Assembly: GCF_017355185.1 (NCBI RefSeq)
Contig: NZ_JADILJ010000033.1
Location: 1-41,067 of the forward strand
From: Rathayibacter sp. SD072
GTDB taxonomy: Bacteria > Actinomycetota > Actinomycetes > Actinomycetales > Microbacteriaceae
Length of the DNA stretch: 41,067 bases
Direction of reading: 5' to 3'
A program made the translations under genes and the position numbers. The notes below the pieces were generated by a model that saw nothing but the letters and a program-made list of their open reading frames with translations, was not told the origin of the DNA and searched no databases. Numbering within the stretch: position 1 is the first letter of the stretch; every line of letters starts with the position of its first letter. Shown one piece after another: positions 18,771 through 25,952 of the stretch.

Positions 18771-19226
18771 ATGCGCCGCTCGGGAGTCCTCCGCCTCGCG
18801 ACCGTGCTCTGGATCGGCGTGATCGCGCTGATCACGCTGACGCCGGCCCCGTACCCGGCCGGTGAGCCGTCCGAGCTCGTGCGCTCGATCATCGCGTTCC
18901 TCGGGTCCACTCCGCTGACCGCGTGGTTCGACTACGACGTCGCCGAGTTCACCGCCAATGTGCTGATGCTCGTGCCGCTGGGCGCCCTGCTCGCCGCGCA
19001 GCTCCCGCCGCGCCGCCGCCTCCTCGCCGCGCTGACGGGGCTCGGCGTCTCGGTGCTCGTCGAGACGATCCAGCTGCTCTGGCTGCCGTCGCGCGTCGCC
19101 GACGTCCGCGATCTCGTGTCGAACGGGCTCGGCTCGCTCCTGGGCGCCCTGCTGGTGATCGTGCTCCTGCCCCGCCCCTCCCCCCGCAGCACCGCCCGGA
19201 AGGACCGCACCGCCCATGCCCGCTGA
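18771..19226 (+). CDS. VanZ-family membrane protein
   Basis: A 151-residue membrane protein with four hydrophobic segments (about 7-24, 59-76, 84-100, 117-136). The family signature ETIQLLWLPSRVADVRDLVSNGLGSLLG near residues 98-125 is clear, with the conserved Glu and Gln and the R-x-x-D-x-x-D-x-x-x-N-x-x-G pattern. VanZ of enterococci raises teicoplanin resistance, but most chromosomal homologues have no known role. The C-terminus is basic. The end overlaps the next gene by 11 nt, suggesting coupled translation with the PabC-like enzyme. No glycopeptide-resistance genes are nearby. Confidence 0.85.
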   Translation: MRRSGVLRLATVLWIGVIALITLTPAPYPAGEPSELVRSIIAFLGSTPLTAWFDYDVAEFTANVLMLVPLGALLAAQLPPRRRLLAALTGLGVSVLVETIQLLWLPSRVADVRDLVSNGLGSLLGALLVIVLLPRPSPRSTARKDRTAHAR

Positions 19227-20097
19227 GACCCTCGTCCTGCTCGATCGCCCGTCCGCCGAGGCGCCGGCCCGCGGACTCCCCTCCCCGGTCGTCGTGGACC
19301 CGAGCGGAGTGGGCGGCATCGACGTCACCGACCTCGGCTTCACCCGGGGCGACGGGGTCTTCGAGACGATCAACCTGGTCGACGGCCGGCTGCAGGCGCT
19401 CGACGCCCACCTCGACCGCTTCGCGAGCTCGGCGCGGATGCTGGAGCTGGTCGCCCCGGACCGCGAGGCGTGGCTCATCGCGATCCGGACCGCGGTCGCC
19501 GCGCACCCGCCGGTGCCGGAGGCGATGGTGAAGACGATCCTGACCCGCGGCCTCGAGGGCGCCGGTCGCCCCACGGGCGTCGTCTTCGTGCAGACGAGCC
19601 CGGACTTCACCTCGGCGAGGCGGGAGGGGGTGCGCATCGCGCTGCTGGACCGCGGGCTCCGCTCCGACGTGCGCGAGACGTCGCCCTGGCTGCTCGCAGG
19701 GGCGAAGACGCTGTCGTACGCGGTGAACCGCGCGGCCGCCCGCGAGGCGGCGCGCCGCGGAGCCGACGACGCCCTGTTCGTCTCGAGCGACGGCTTCCTG
19801 CTGGAGGGTCCGACGTCGAACCTCGTGCTGCTCTCGGACGGCGTGCTGCTGACTCCGCCGCCGAGCCTCGGGCTCCTGCCCGGGACGACGCAGGCGGATC
19901 TCTTCGCACTGGCGCCGGGACTGGGGCTGGACGGCGCCTACCGCCCGCTGCGCGAGGAGGACCTGGAGGCCGCCGACGCCGCCTGGCTGGTCTCGAGCGC
20001 GCGCAACGCCGCTCCGGTCCGTGCCGTCGACGGCCGGGAGCGCCGCGTCGATCCGGCCCTGTCGGCCAGGATCAACGCGGCGCTGCTCGCGCGCTGA
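19216..20097 (+). CDS. Fold-type IV PLP enzyme, 4-amino-4-deoxychorismate lyase-like
   Basis: A 293-residue class IV aminotransferase-fold protein. LGFTRGDGVFETI near residues 36-48 is the N-terminal family signature, LAGAKTLSYAVNRAAAREA near 159-177 carries the PLP lysine, and the C-terminal GFLLEGPTSNLVL near 196-208 and LLPGTTQADL near 222-231 bind the cofactor phosphate. PabC (folate synthesis), branched-chain and D-amino acid aminotransferases share these motifs. The length and sequence favour PabC, but no pabA/pabB is linked. It overlaps the VanZ gene by 11 nt. Confidence 0.8.
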   Translation: MPAETLVLLDRPSAEAPARGLPSPVVVDPSGVGGIDVTDLGFTRGDGVFETINLVDGRLQALDAHLDRFASSARMLELVAPDREAWLIAIRTAVAAHPPVPEAMVKTILTRGLEGAGRPTGVVFVQTSPDFTSARREGVRIALLDRGLRSDVRETSPWLLAGAKTLSYAVNRAAAREAARRGADDALFVSSDGFLLEGPTSNLVLLSDGVLLTPPPSLGLLPGTTQADLFALAPGLGLDGAYRPLREEDLEAADAAWLVSSARNAAPVRAVDGRERRVDPALSARINAALLAR

Positions 20098-20123
20098 CGA
20101 CGCGGTCGATCCGGGCCGAGCGC

Positions 20124-20672
20124 TCAGGAGAGGTCGGTGACGTCCGTCGTCGTGCGGCTGATCATGCCTCCGCGCACGCGCACGGCGGCGGGATCGAGAT
20201 CGACGCCCTCGCGCTGATCAGCGGCCTCGTCGTTGATGACGGCCGAGACCAGGCCGCGCCAGTCGGTGCCCTCGGCGACGGCGTCCTCGGATCCGAGACG
20301 GCTGGAGACGAACACGGCCTCCGACTCCTCCCCCGCGTGCGAGATGACGGCCAGCGTGCCGACGGCGCGGCCGTCGGGGTGGCGGACCTGCCACTCCTCG
20401 TGTCCGGACGGGACGAGGGAGAACGTGCCTCCGGAGTGCTCGAAGGGGGTGTCGCGCAGCTCGGACGGCAGACCGCTGTGCGGGGGCGCGCCGCGGGTGG
20501 GGACGCCGGTGCCGCCCTCGGAGGAGCGGGCGCTCGTCGTGCTCATCCCCACGTCGGCCGAGGTGCCGGCCGCGGTGCTCGTCGCGGTGCCTTCCGCGAC
20601 GGGAGCGTCCTCCTGCCCGGTGTAGGTGCTGCCGTTGGGGTTCGATCCGGTGTTGATGCCGTCGGTGCTCAT
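20124..20672 (-). CDS. Hypothetical protein with low-complexity N-terminus
   Basis: A 182-residue soluble protein of no recognised family. Residues 1 to about 75 are rich in Gly, Ser, Thr, Ala and Pro and look disordered. The rest (FSLVPSGHEEWQVRHPDGRAVGTLAVISH, DAVAEGTDWRGLVSAVINDE) could form a small alpha/beta domain. A strong AAGGAG precedes the ATG at 20672. There is no signal peptide or membrane segment. It diverges from the S4 gene with a 63-bp gap and converges on the PabC-like gene. A stress-related role would be a guess. Confidence 0.75.
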   Translation of the reverse strand: MSTDGINTGSNPNGSTYTGQEDAPVAEGTATSTAAGTSADVGMSTTSARSSEGGTGVPTRGAPPHSGLPSELRDTPFEHSGGTFSLVPSGHEEWQVRHPDGRAVGTLAVISHAGEESEAVFVSSRLGSEDAVAEGTDWRGLVSAVINDEAADQREGVDLDPAAVRVRGGMISRTTTDVTDLS

Positions 20673-20723
20673 GGGGTTCTCCTTGTCGGGCGGTCCGGGA
20701 GGACCGCGTCGTGCTCGGGTTCG

Positions 20724-20729
20724 TAGACT
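20724..20729 (+). promoter_or_regulatory. -10-like TAGACT, leaderless arrangement for the S4 gene
   Basis: TAGACT matches the actinobacterial TANNNT consensus and is followed by 6 nt (GGTGGG) and the ATG at 20736. GGTGGG abuts the ATG, too close to serve as a ribosome site. Confidence 0.5.
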
Positions 20730-20735
20730 GGTGGG

Positions 20736-21113
20736 ATGCAGATCCCGGTCACCGGCGCCGTGCGCGTGGACGCCTGGCTGTGGGCGGTCCGCGTGTACAA
20801 GACGCGCTCGGCCGCGACCTCGGCGGCGCGCGCGGGCCACATCCGCGTGAACGGCGAGCGCTCGAAGGCCGCGCAGACCGTGAAGGTCGGCGACGAGGTC
20901 CGCGCGCGCATCGCCGGATTCGACCGGCGCCTGATCGTGCGAGGGCTGATCGTGAAGCGCGTCGGCGCGCCGATCGCCGCGGAGTGCGCGGAGGATCTCA
21001 CTCCGCCGCCCCCGCCGCGCGAGTCGGCGCCCGCGATCATCGAGCGCGACCGGGGCGCCGGGCGGCCGACGAAGCGCGACCGCCGCGAGATCGAGCGCCT
21101 GCGCGGCTTCTGA
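20736..21113 (+). CDS. S4-domain RNA-binding protein (Hsp15-like)
   Basis: A 125-residue protein. The S4 fold spans about residues 8-70: RVDAWLWAVRVYKTRSAATSAARAGHIRVNGERSKAAQTVKVGD has the typical R-x-D-x-W-L-W...R..A..A...G.V.VNG pattern. The tail is Pro-rich then strongly basic (GRPTKRDRREIERLRGF), as in Hsp15 (HslR), which recycles stalled 50S subunits carrying nascent chains in E. coli. Function here is inferred from the family. The gene has a leaderless-type promoter and ends 3 nt from the convergent LLM oxidoreductase. Confidence 0.88.
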   Translation: MQIPVTGAVRVDAWLWAVRVYKTRSAATSAARAGHIRVNGERSKAAQTVKVGDEVRARIAGFDRRLIVRGLIVKRVGAPIAAECAEDLTPPPPPRESAPAIIERDRGAGRPTKRDRREIERLRGF

Positions 21114-21116
21114 GGG

Positions 21117-22097
21117 TCACGGCGCGAGGGCCCGCAGCCGCTCGAGCAGGCCGTCGGCCGCCTCGTCGAGGAAGCGCTGCTGGAGCTCGTCCCCGACCTG
21201 GACCAGGGCGATGTCGGTGAAGCCCGCCTCGATGTAGGGCACGAAGCTCTCGGCCAGCTCGTCGAGATCGGGGCCGCAGGCGATCTGCTCGGCGACGTCC
21301 TCGGGACGGACGAACTTCGACGCTCCGGAGAAGCCCGCCGGGGTCGGGAGGTCGGCGTTCACGGACCAGCCGCCGGCGAACCAGCGGAACTGCTCGTGCG
21401 CGAGGGCGATGCCCTGCTCCTTGTCCGGCGCCCAGCAGATCGGGATCTGGCCGATGGTGCGCGAGGGCGCTGCGTCGGCTCCGCGGACCGCGGTCCACTG
21501 CGAGATCAGCTCGGCGTCGGGCTCGGTGGTGATGAGGTGGTCGCCCAGCGGGGCGAAGCGCTCGATCGACTTCTCGCCCGAGACGGCGAGGCCGATCTCG
21601 ACGGGCCGGTCGGGCAGGTCCCAGATCCGCGCCGAGTCGACACGGAAGTACTCGCCCTCCCAGGTGACCAGCTCGCCGGTGTGCAGCGCGCGGATGATGT
21701 GCACCGCCTCCTCGAGCATGTCCTGCCGGACCGAGACCGCGGGCCAGCCCTCGCCGACCACGTGCTCGTTGAGGTTCTCCCCCGAGCCCAGGCCCAGGGT
21801 GAAGCGGTCGTCGGAGAGGATCGCGAGCGTCGCCGCCTTCTGGGCGACGACCGCGGGGTGGTAGCGGATCGTCGGGGCGGTGACGTAGGTCGTGAGGTCG
21901 ATGGTCGAGGTGGCCTGCGCGACCGCTCCGAGCATCGTCCAGGCGTAGGAGGCGTGACCCTGCTCGGTCAGCCACGGCGAGTAGTGGTCGCTCGAGACCG
22001 CGAACTCGAAGCCGTGCCGCTCGGCGTCGACCGCGTAGCCGACCAGCTGCTTGGGTCCGCTCTGCTCCGTCATCAGGGTGTATCCGAATCGCACCAT
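21117..22097 (-). CDS. LLM-class F420-dependent oxidoreductase
   Basis: A 326-residue luciferase-like TIM-barrel enzyme. MVRFGYTLMTEQSGPKQLVGYA at the start and FEFAVSSDHYSPWLTEQGHASYAWTMLGA near residues 30-58 are characteristic of the F420-dependent glucose-6-phosphate-dehydrogenase-related family. GLGSGENLNEHVVGEGWP near 104-121 is the cofactor-binding region. It would use reduced or oxidised F420 to change an unknown substrate. The ATG at 22097 has GAGGAG upstream, and an in-frame extension upstream lacks family similarity. Dependence on F420 rather than FMN is inferred from subfamily. Confidence 0.87.
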   Translation of the reverse strand: MVRFGYTLMTEQSGPKQLVGYAVDAERHGFEFAVSSDHYSPWLTEQGHASYAWTMLGAVAQATSTIDLTTYVTAPTIRYHPAVVAQKAATLAILSDDRFTLGLGSGENLNEHVVGEGWPAVSVRQDMLEEAVHIIRALHTGELVTWEGEYFRVDSARIWDLPDRPVEIGLAVSGEKSIERFAPLGDHLITTEPDAELISQWTAVRGADAAPSRTIGQIPICWAPDKEQGIALAHEQFRWFAGGWSVNADLPTPAGFSGASKFVRPEDVAEQIACGPDLDELAESFVPYIEAGFTDIALVQVGDELQQRFLDEAADGLLERLRALAP

Positions 22098-22211
22098 GGT
22101 CGCTCCTCGTTCCGCTCGTGGGGCGTGCCCGCGGGCACCGTCCCATCGTGCGCGGCGACCCCGGCGCGTGCTAACCCCTTGCACGGGCCGGCGGAGGGGG
22201 CTAGCGCGGCG

Positions 22212-23129
22212 TCAGACGAAGCGGACGCGGTTCTGCACGCGGGTGCGGACCTCGAACGACTCGCCGTAGCCGCCGAGCCGATCGTCGGTTCCCGAGCGCA
22301 GCAGCTGCGGCAGGAGCGAGCGCCGGATCACCACGGCGCCCTGGTGGCGGCCCCGCTCGACCTGCTCGTAGGGCTGCTCGAGCCCGTCGTCCGGCACCAC
22401 CACCACGCTCGCCGAGAAGCGGACTCCGAGCTCCCGGCCGAGGCGGCGCGCCGCCTTGGACAGCGACGCGATCGGCTTCTCGTCCTCCCGGATGCCCGGG
22501 CCCTCGAGCTCGCCCTTGCGCAGGCGGACGGGATCGCCCCAGTCCGCCGAGGTGAGGGCGAGAAGGCCCGACGGTCCGAGCACGACATGGTCGACCTTCA
22601 GCCCGCCGTCGCCGACGGCGACGTCGTTCCAGACCGTGTACGCGATGCCGAGGGAGGCGACGAGGGACGCGGTCGCCTCCTCGGCCTGCGCCTTCGCCAG
22701 CCAGCTGCGCACCTCGCGCGGGGCCGAGCGGACGATCGCGGGGTCGAACGGATCGTCGACGTCGACACCGCGGCCGAGCCACTCGCGCACGAGGCGCAGG
22801 TAGTACTCGCGCGCCGCTCCGCCCGGGTGGCCGTAGGAGCGGGCCCGGACGGCCGAGGCCGTCTGCGGGCGGGGCGAGCCGGTGTAGGGCGACTGCGGCG
22901 ACTGCGCACCCGGAGCCGGAGCGCCGCGGTCGTAGTCACTCCGCGCGGAGGCGCTGCCGATCCGCTCCCAGGCGAGCTGGACGGCGTGGAACGAGGCGGC
23001 GTCCCCGCCCGTGTCCGGGTGGGTCTCGCGGAGCAGGCGGCGGTACGCCTTCCTCAGCTCGTCGTCGGACGCGGTGGCGCGGACGCCGAGGACCTCGTAG
23101 GGCGTGCGGGCGGCGTGGCTGTCGGGCAT
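22212..23129 (-). CDS. J-domain protein with C-terminal NERD-like nuclease domain
   Basis: A 305-residue fusion. Residues about 8-70 are a J domain (TPYEVLGVRATASDDELRKAYRRLLRETHPDTGG) with the HPD tripeptide required to stimulate DnaK. A Pro/Ser/Gly linker follows (about 70-95). From about 140 there is a NERD-like domain: AEEATASLVASLGIAYTVWNDVAVGDGGLKVDHVVLGPSGLLAL with the buried Asp typical of restriction-like nuclease folds, and a later K-A-A-R-R helix. There is no membrane segment. DnaK/GrpE are not in the window. Nuclease activity is uncertain because the usual D-x(n)-E-x-K triad is not complete by eye (KVDHVVL then LLALTSADW). Confidence 0.78.
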   Translation of the reverse strand: MPDSHAARTPYEVLGVRATASDDELRKAYRRLLRETHPDTGGDAASFHAVQLAWERIGSASARSDYDRGAPAPGAQSPQSPYTGSPRPQTASAVRARSYGHPGGAAREYYLRLVREWLGRGVDVDDPFDPAIVRSAPREVRSWLAKAQAEEATASLVASLGIAYTVWNDVAVGDGGLKVDHVVLGPSGLLALTSADWGDPVRLRKGELEGPGIREDEKPIASLSKAARRLGRELGVRFSASVVVVPDDGLEQPYEQVERGRHQGAVVIRRSLLPQLLRSGTDDRLGGYGESFEVRTRVQNRVRFV

Positions 23130-23247
23130 GGTCTTCCGGAGGGGTCGGGGGCGGTGCGGGCACCGGGTCCTCGAGCATATCGGCGGGGGCCGGGTGCCCG
23201 ATGGGAGCCCGCACTGCGCCCGCTCGGAACGCGCCGGGAGCGGCGGC

Positions 23248-24294
23248 TCAGCCCTCGGCGAGCATCTCGCGCACCATCGGGATCACGCGGGTGCCGTAGA
23301 GCTCGAGGTTGTGCATGATCGCGGCGTGCGGGAGGGTGCCCGCGCTGTACTTGAGGTCGAAGCGGTCGATGCCGAGGGCGCCGATCGTGTTCGCGATCTT
23401 GCGGGCCACGGTCTCGGGCGATCCCACGTGCAGGGCGCCGTCGGGGCCCGCCTCCTCCGCGAAGCGCTCGGGGGTGAGCGGGGACCAGCCGCGCTCGCGG
23501 CCGATGGCGTCGGCCATGCCCTTGTAGTGCGGGAAGTAGAGCTCGCGCGCCTCCTCGTCGGTGTCGGCGACGAAGCCCGGCGAGTGCACGGCGACCGGGA
23601 GCCGGGGCTGCTCGAGCTGGTCGAGCGCACGGCCGAACAGATCGACGTAGGGGCGGAACCGCGCGGGCGAGCCCCCGATGATCGCGAGCACGAGCGGGAA
23701 CCCGAAGCGCGCCGCGCGCACCACCGACTCCGGGCTGCCGCCCACGCCGATCCAGGTGCGCAGGCGCCGTCCGCTCTCGACGGACGGGTAGACGCTCTGC
23801 TGGGTGAGCGCGGCGCGGGTGCGACCCTCCCAGGTGACCGGACCGCCCTCGACGAGCGCGTGGAACAGCTCCAGCTTCTCCTCGAAGAGGAGTTCGTACT
23901 GGGAGAGGTCGAGACCGAAGAGCGGGAAGGACTCGGTGAAGGAGCCGCGGCCGAGGATGACCTCGGCACGGCCGCCGGAGAGGCCGTCGAGCGTCGCGAA
24001 GCGCTGGTAGACCCGCACCGGGTCGTCGGAGGAGAGGACCGTGACCGCGGAGCCGAGGTGGATGCGCTCGGTCCGCCCCGCGATCGCGGCGAGGACCACG
24101 TCGGGCGCGCTGACCGCGAAGTCGGCGCGGTGGTGCTCGCCGATGCCGAAGAAGTCGATGCCGACGGCGTCCGCGTGGACGCCCTCCTCGACGACGTCGC
24201 GCAGCACCTGGCCGTGCGGGAGCAGGGCGCCGTCGGCGCCGCGGGTGACGTCGCCGAACGTGTCGACCCCGAACTTCACTTCATGCGTACTCAT
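23248..24294 (-). CDS. LLM-class flavin-dependent oxidoreductase
   Basis: A 348-residue luciferase-like monooxygenase-fold protein. Family landmarks are FFGIGEHHRADFAVSAPDVVLAAIAGRTERIHLGSAVTVLSSDDPVRVYQ near residues 48-97 and AEVILGRGSFTESFPLFG near 108-125 (FMN-binding). The IGEHH pattern places it with the FMN-type LLM_2I7G-like group rather than F420 enzymes. The substrate is unknown. The ATG at 24294 is the only sensible start, with GGGAGG about 13 nt upstream. It follows mug on the same strand after 29 bp, so co-transcription is possible. Confidence 0.85.
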   Translation of the reverse strand: MSTHEVKFGVDTFGDVTRGADGALLPHGQVLRDVVEEGVHADAVGIDFFGIGEHHRADFAVSAPDVVLAAIAGRTERIHLGSAVTVLSSDDPVRVYQRFATLDGLSGGRAEVILGRGSFTESFPLFGLDLSQYELLFEEKLELFHALVEGGPVTWEGRTRAALTQQSVYPSVESGRRLRTWIGVGGSPESVVRAARFGFPLVLAIIGGSPARFRPYVDLFGRALDQLEQPRLPVAVHSPGFVADTDEEARELYFPHYKGMADAIGRERGWSPLTPERFAEEAGPDGALHVGSPETVARKIANTIGALGIDRFDLKYSAGTLPHAAIMHNLELYGTRVIPMVREMLAEG

Positions 24295-24323
24295 GGACTT
24301 CTGCAACCTCCCGGCGACGAGGA

Positions 24324-24938
24324 CTATTCCTCGACGGCGCCGTTCAGGACGATATCGGCCTCCTCGACCTCCGGCTGCACGACCCCGGCGGCGAGGGCCG
24401 GCTCGCGGTACGCGCGGCCGAGCGTGGCCGTGGTGTCGTGCGCGTTCAGACCGCTCGGGTTGGGGAGCACCCAGAGCGGGACTCCCGCGATGCCCTCCTC
24501 CTGACGGCCCTGCTTCGCGGTGCGGCGGCCGAACGCGGCGCGGTAGGCGGTGATCCCGACCATCGCCACGACCGACGGGCGGACGCGCTCGACCGTGGCG
24601 ACCAGTCGGTCCGCTCCGGCGCGGAGCTCGGCCGCGCTCAGCTCGTCGGCTCGCGCGGTGGCGCGGGAGGCCAGATTCGTGATGCCGACGCCGCGCTCGA
24701 TCAGGAGGCGGCGGTCGTCGTCGCTCATCCCCTCCGACACGCGCATCGGCCGCTCGAGGATCCCTGCCGCGAGCAGCGCCGGGTAGAAGCGGTTGCCGGG
24801 ATGGGCGAAGTGCGCGCCCGTCGCCGCCGTCCAGAGCCCGGGGTTGATGCCGACGAACAGGAGCCGGACGCGGGGCCCCAGCAGGTCCTCGACGGTGCGG
24901 TCGCGGAACGAGGCGAGCTCGGCGCGGGTGAACGGCAT
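24324..24938 (-). CDS. mug: G/T(U) mismatch-specific DNA glycosylase
   Basis: A 204-residue uracil-DNA-glycosylase superfamily enzyme of the Mug/TDG branch, which excises uracil or thymine opposite guanine. The active-site motif VGINPGLWTAATGAHFAHPGNRFYPALL is near residues 29-56, with Asn of GINPG as the catalytic residue. The second motif LPNPSGLNAH near 159-168 inserts into the DNA. Length is close to Mug homologues. A -10-like CAGGAT lies 6 nt before the ATG. A GGA within the 6-nt spacer is the only ribosome-site candidate. It precedes an LLM oxidoreductase in the same direction and diverges from a small hypothetical gene. Confidence 0.92.
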   Translation of the reverse strand: MPFTRAELASFRDRTVEDLLGPRVRLLFVGINPGLWTAATGAHFAHPGNRFYPALLAAGILERPMRVSEGMSDDDRRLLIERGVGITNLASRATARADELSAAELRAGADRLVATVERVRPSVVAMVGITAYRAAFGRRTAKQGRQEEGIAGVPLWVLPNPSGLNAHDTTATLGRAYREPALAAGVVQPEVEEADIVLNGAVEE

Positions 24939-24944
24939 GACTCC

Positions 24945-24950
24945 ATCCTG
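24945..24950 (-). promoter_or_regulatory. -10-like CAGGAT, leaderless arrangement for mug
   Basis: On the minus strand CAGGAT is followed by 6 nt (GGAGTC) and ATG. It deviates from TANNNT only at the first base. Confidence 0.35.
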
Positions 24951-25009
24951 CCGCGCGGCGGCGTCCGCAAGTGCTCGCCGAGCCCTGCGCGGGGTGGAAG
25001 CATGGAGGC

Positions 25010-25267
25010 ATGACGAATGCATCCCAGGACCACCCGATCCAGCACGGCAGCGACGACGCGGTCGAGGACGAGAAGGTGCAGGGGATCCTGCTCCAGGTCG
25101 CCGGAGACCTCCAGCTGCGGCCCGACGAGGACCCGGAGGCACTGCTGCGCCAGCGGCTGCGCGACACCCGCATCGAGATCCCGGAGGAGAGCATCGCCGG
25201 GCTCGTGAAGCGGATCCCCGGGCTGGACGAGCGCAGCGACGGCGAGATGAACCCCGGAGCGCACTGA
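25010..25267 (+). CDS. Small acidic hypothetical protein
   Basis: An 85-residue, acidic, cysteine-free soluble protein of no recognised family. The N-terminus is polar (HPIQHGSDDAVEDEKVQ). The middle, GILLQVAGDLQLRPDEDPEALLRQRLRDTRIEIPEESIAGLVKRI, is likely two or three amphipathic helices. Start at 25010 is supported by GGAGG a few bases upstream, and codon positions are strongly GC3-biased as in its neighbours. It diverges from mug (71-bp gap) and converges on the Lrp-type gene (16-bp gap). Confidence 0.72.
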   Translation: MTNASQDHPIQHGSDDAVEDEKVQGILLQVAGDLQLRPDEDPEALLRQRLRDTRIEIPEESIAGLVKRIPGLDERSDGEMNPGAH

Positions 25268-25283
25268 CCGCTCGCCGGCCGCG

Positions 25284-25769
25284 CTACTCCGGGACCGCCG
25301 GGCCCTTGCGGTGGTGGTCGAACACGATGCTCGTGCGGGTCGACGCCACCGCCGGGTGCGCCGACAGGTTCGACACCACGAAGTCGCGCACATCGTTCGA
25401 GTCGCGGACCGCGACATGGATGATGAAGTCCTCGGAGCCGCCGAGGAAGAAGAGCTGGACGACCTCGGGCAGCGCCCGGATCTCATCGGCGAACCGCGTG
25501 ATCGCCTGGCGCTGACCGACGCGGATGCTGACGCTGATCAGGGCCTGCAGTGCGAGTCCGAGCGCGGCCGGGTCGAGCTCGGCGGTGAAGCCCGTGATGA
25601 TGCCGCGGTCCAGGAGCGAGCGCACGCGCGAGACGCACGTGGACGCCGCGATGCCGGCCTGCTCGGCGAGGCGGCTGTTGGGCGTCCGGGCATCCGCGCG
25701 CAGCAGCCGTACCAGCGTGCGATCGACCGGGTCGAGATCGCCGAGGTCGTGCAGATCCTTCGGTCTCAT
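25284..25769 (-). CDS. aldR: Lrp/AsnC-family regulator, probable AldR
   Basis: A 161-residue regulator. The N-terminal HTH (LDPVDRTLVRLLRADARTPNSRLAEQAGIAASTCVSRVRSLLDRGIITGF) spans about residues 12-61, followed by an RAM effector domain (LISVSIRVGQRQAITRFADEIRALPEVVQLFFLGGSEDFIIHV). It diverges from alanine dehydrogenase, the same arrangement as AldR (Rv2779c) and ald in mycobacteria, where alanine is the effector. The ATG at 25769 has AGGTGGGG upstream. An alternative ATG at 25820 adds 17 residues but would run through one of the repeated sites, so the shorter form is preferred. Autoregulation is likely. Confidence 0.88.
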   Translation of the reverse strand: MRPKDLHDLGDLDPVDRTLVRLLRADARTPNSRLAEQAGIAASTCVSRVRSLLDRGIITGFTAELDPAALGLALQALISVSIRVGQRQAITRFADEIRALPEVVQLFFLGGSEDFIIHVAVRDSNDVRDFVVSNLSAHPAVASTRTSIVFDHHRKGPAVPE

Positions 25770-25794
25770 CCGCCCCACCTGTTCTCGCACCGCT

Positions 25795-25892
25795 GATCCT
25801 GCGGATCGGGCGGCGATCATCGACGATCCTGCGGAACGTCATGTGTTCGGAACACGATCTTCGCACGATAGGACCGACGTCGGTGCAGGATC
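25795..25892. promoter_or_regulatory. Repeated GATCCTGCGGA sites between aldR and ald
   Basis: GATCCTGCGGA occurs at 25795-25805 and 25825-25835, exactly 30 bp apart, and the inverted core GCAGGATC at 25885-25892, 60 bp further. Spacings near multiples of the helical turn suit an octameric Lrp-type protein that wraps DNA. This is inference from position and repetition. Confidence 0.5.
25843..25855. promoter_or_regulatory. Perfect 13-bp palindrome upstream of ald
   Basis: GTGTTC-G-GAACAC, centred at 25849, lies 98 bp before the ald ATG. It overlaps TTCGGA (25846-25851), which is 17 bp from TAGGAC (25869-25874), a possible promoter for ald. A binding site for AldR or another dimeric regulator is inferred. 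Confidence 0.5.
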
Positions 25893-25952
25893 GGCGTCCA
25901 CCGCCCAGTGCCGGGCGCCGCACCTCGGGCGCCCGCGAGTCGAGGAGCCGTC

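Noticed and set aside
18771-19226. Vancomycin-resistance locus suggested by VanZ
   Set aside because: No vanHAX, vanS/R or D-Ala-D-Lac ligase nearby; lone VanZ-domain genes are common in actinobacteria.
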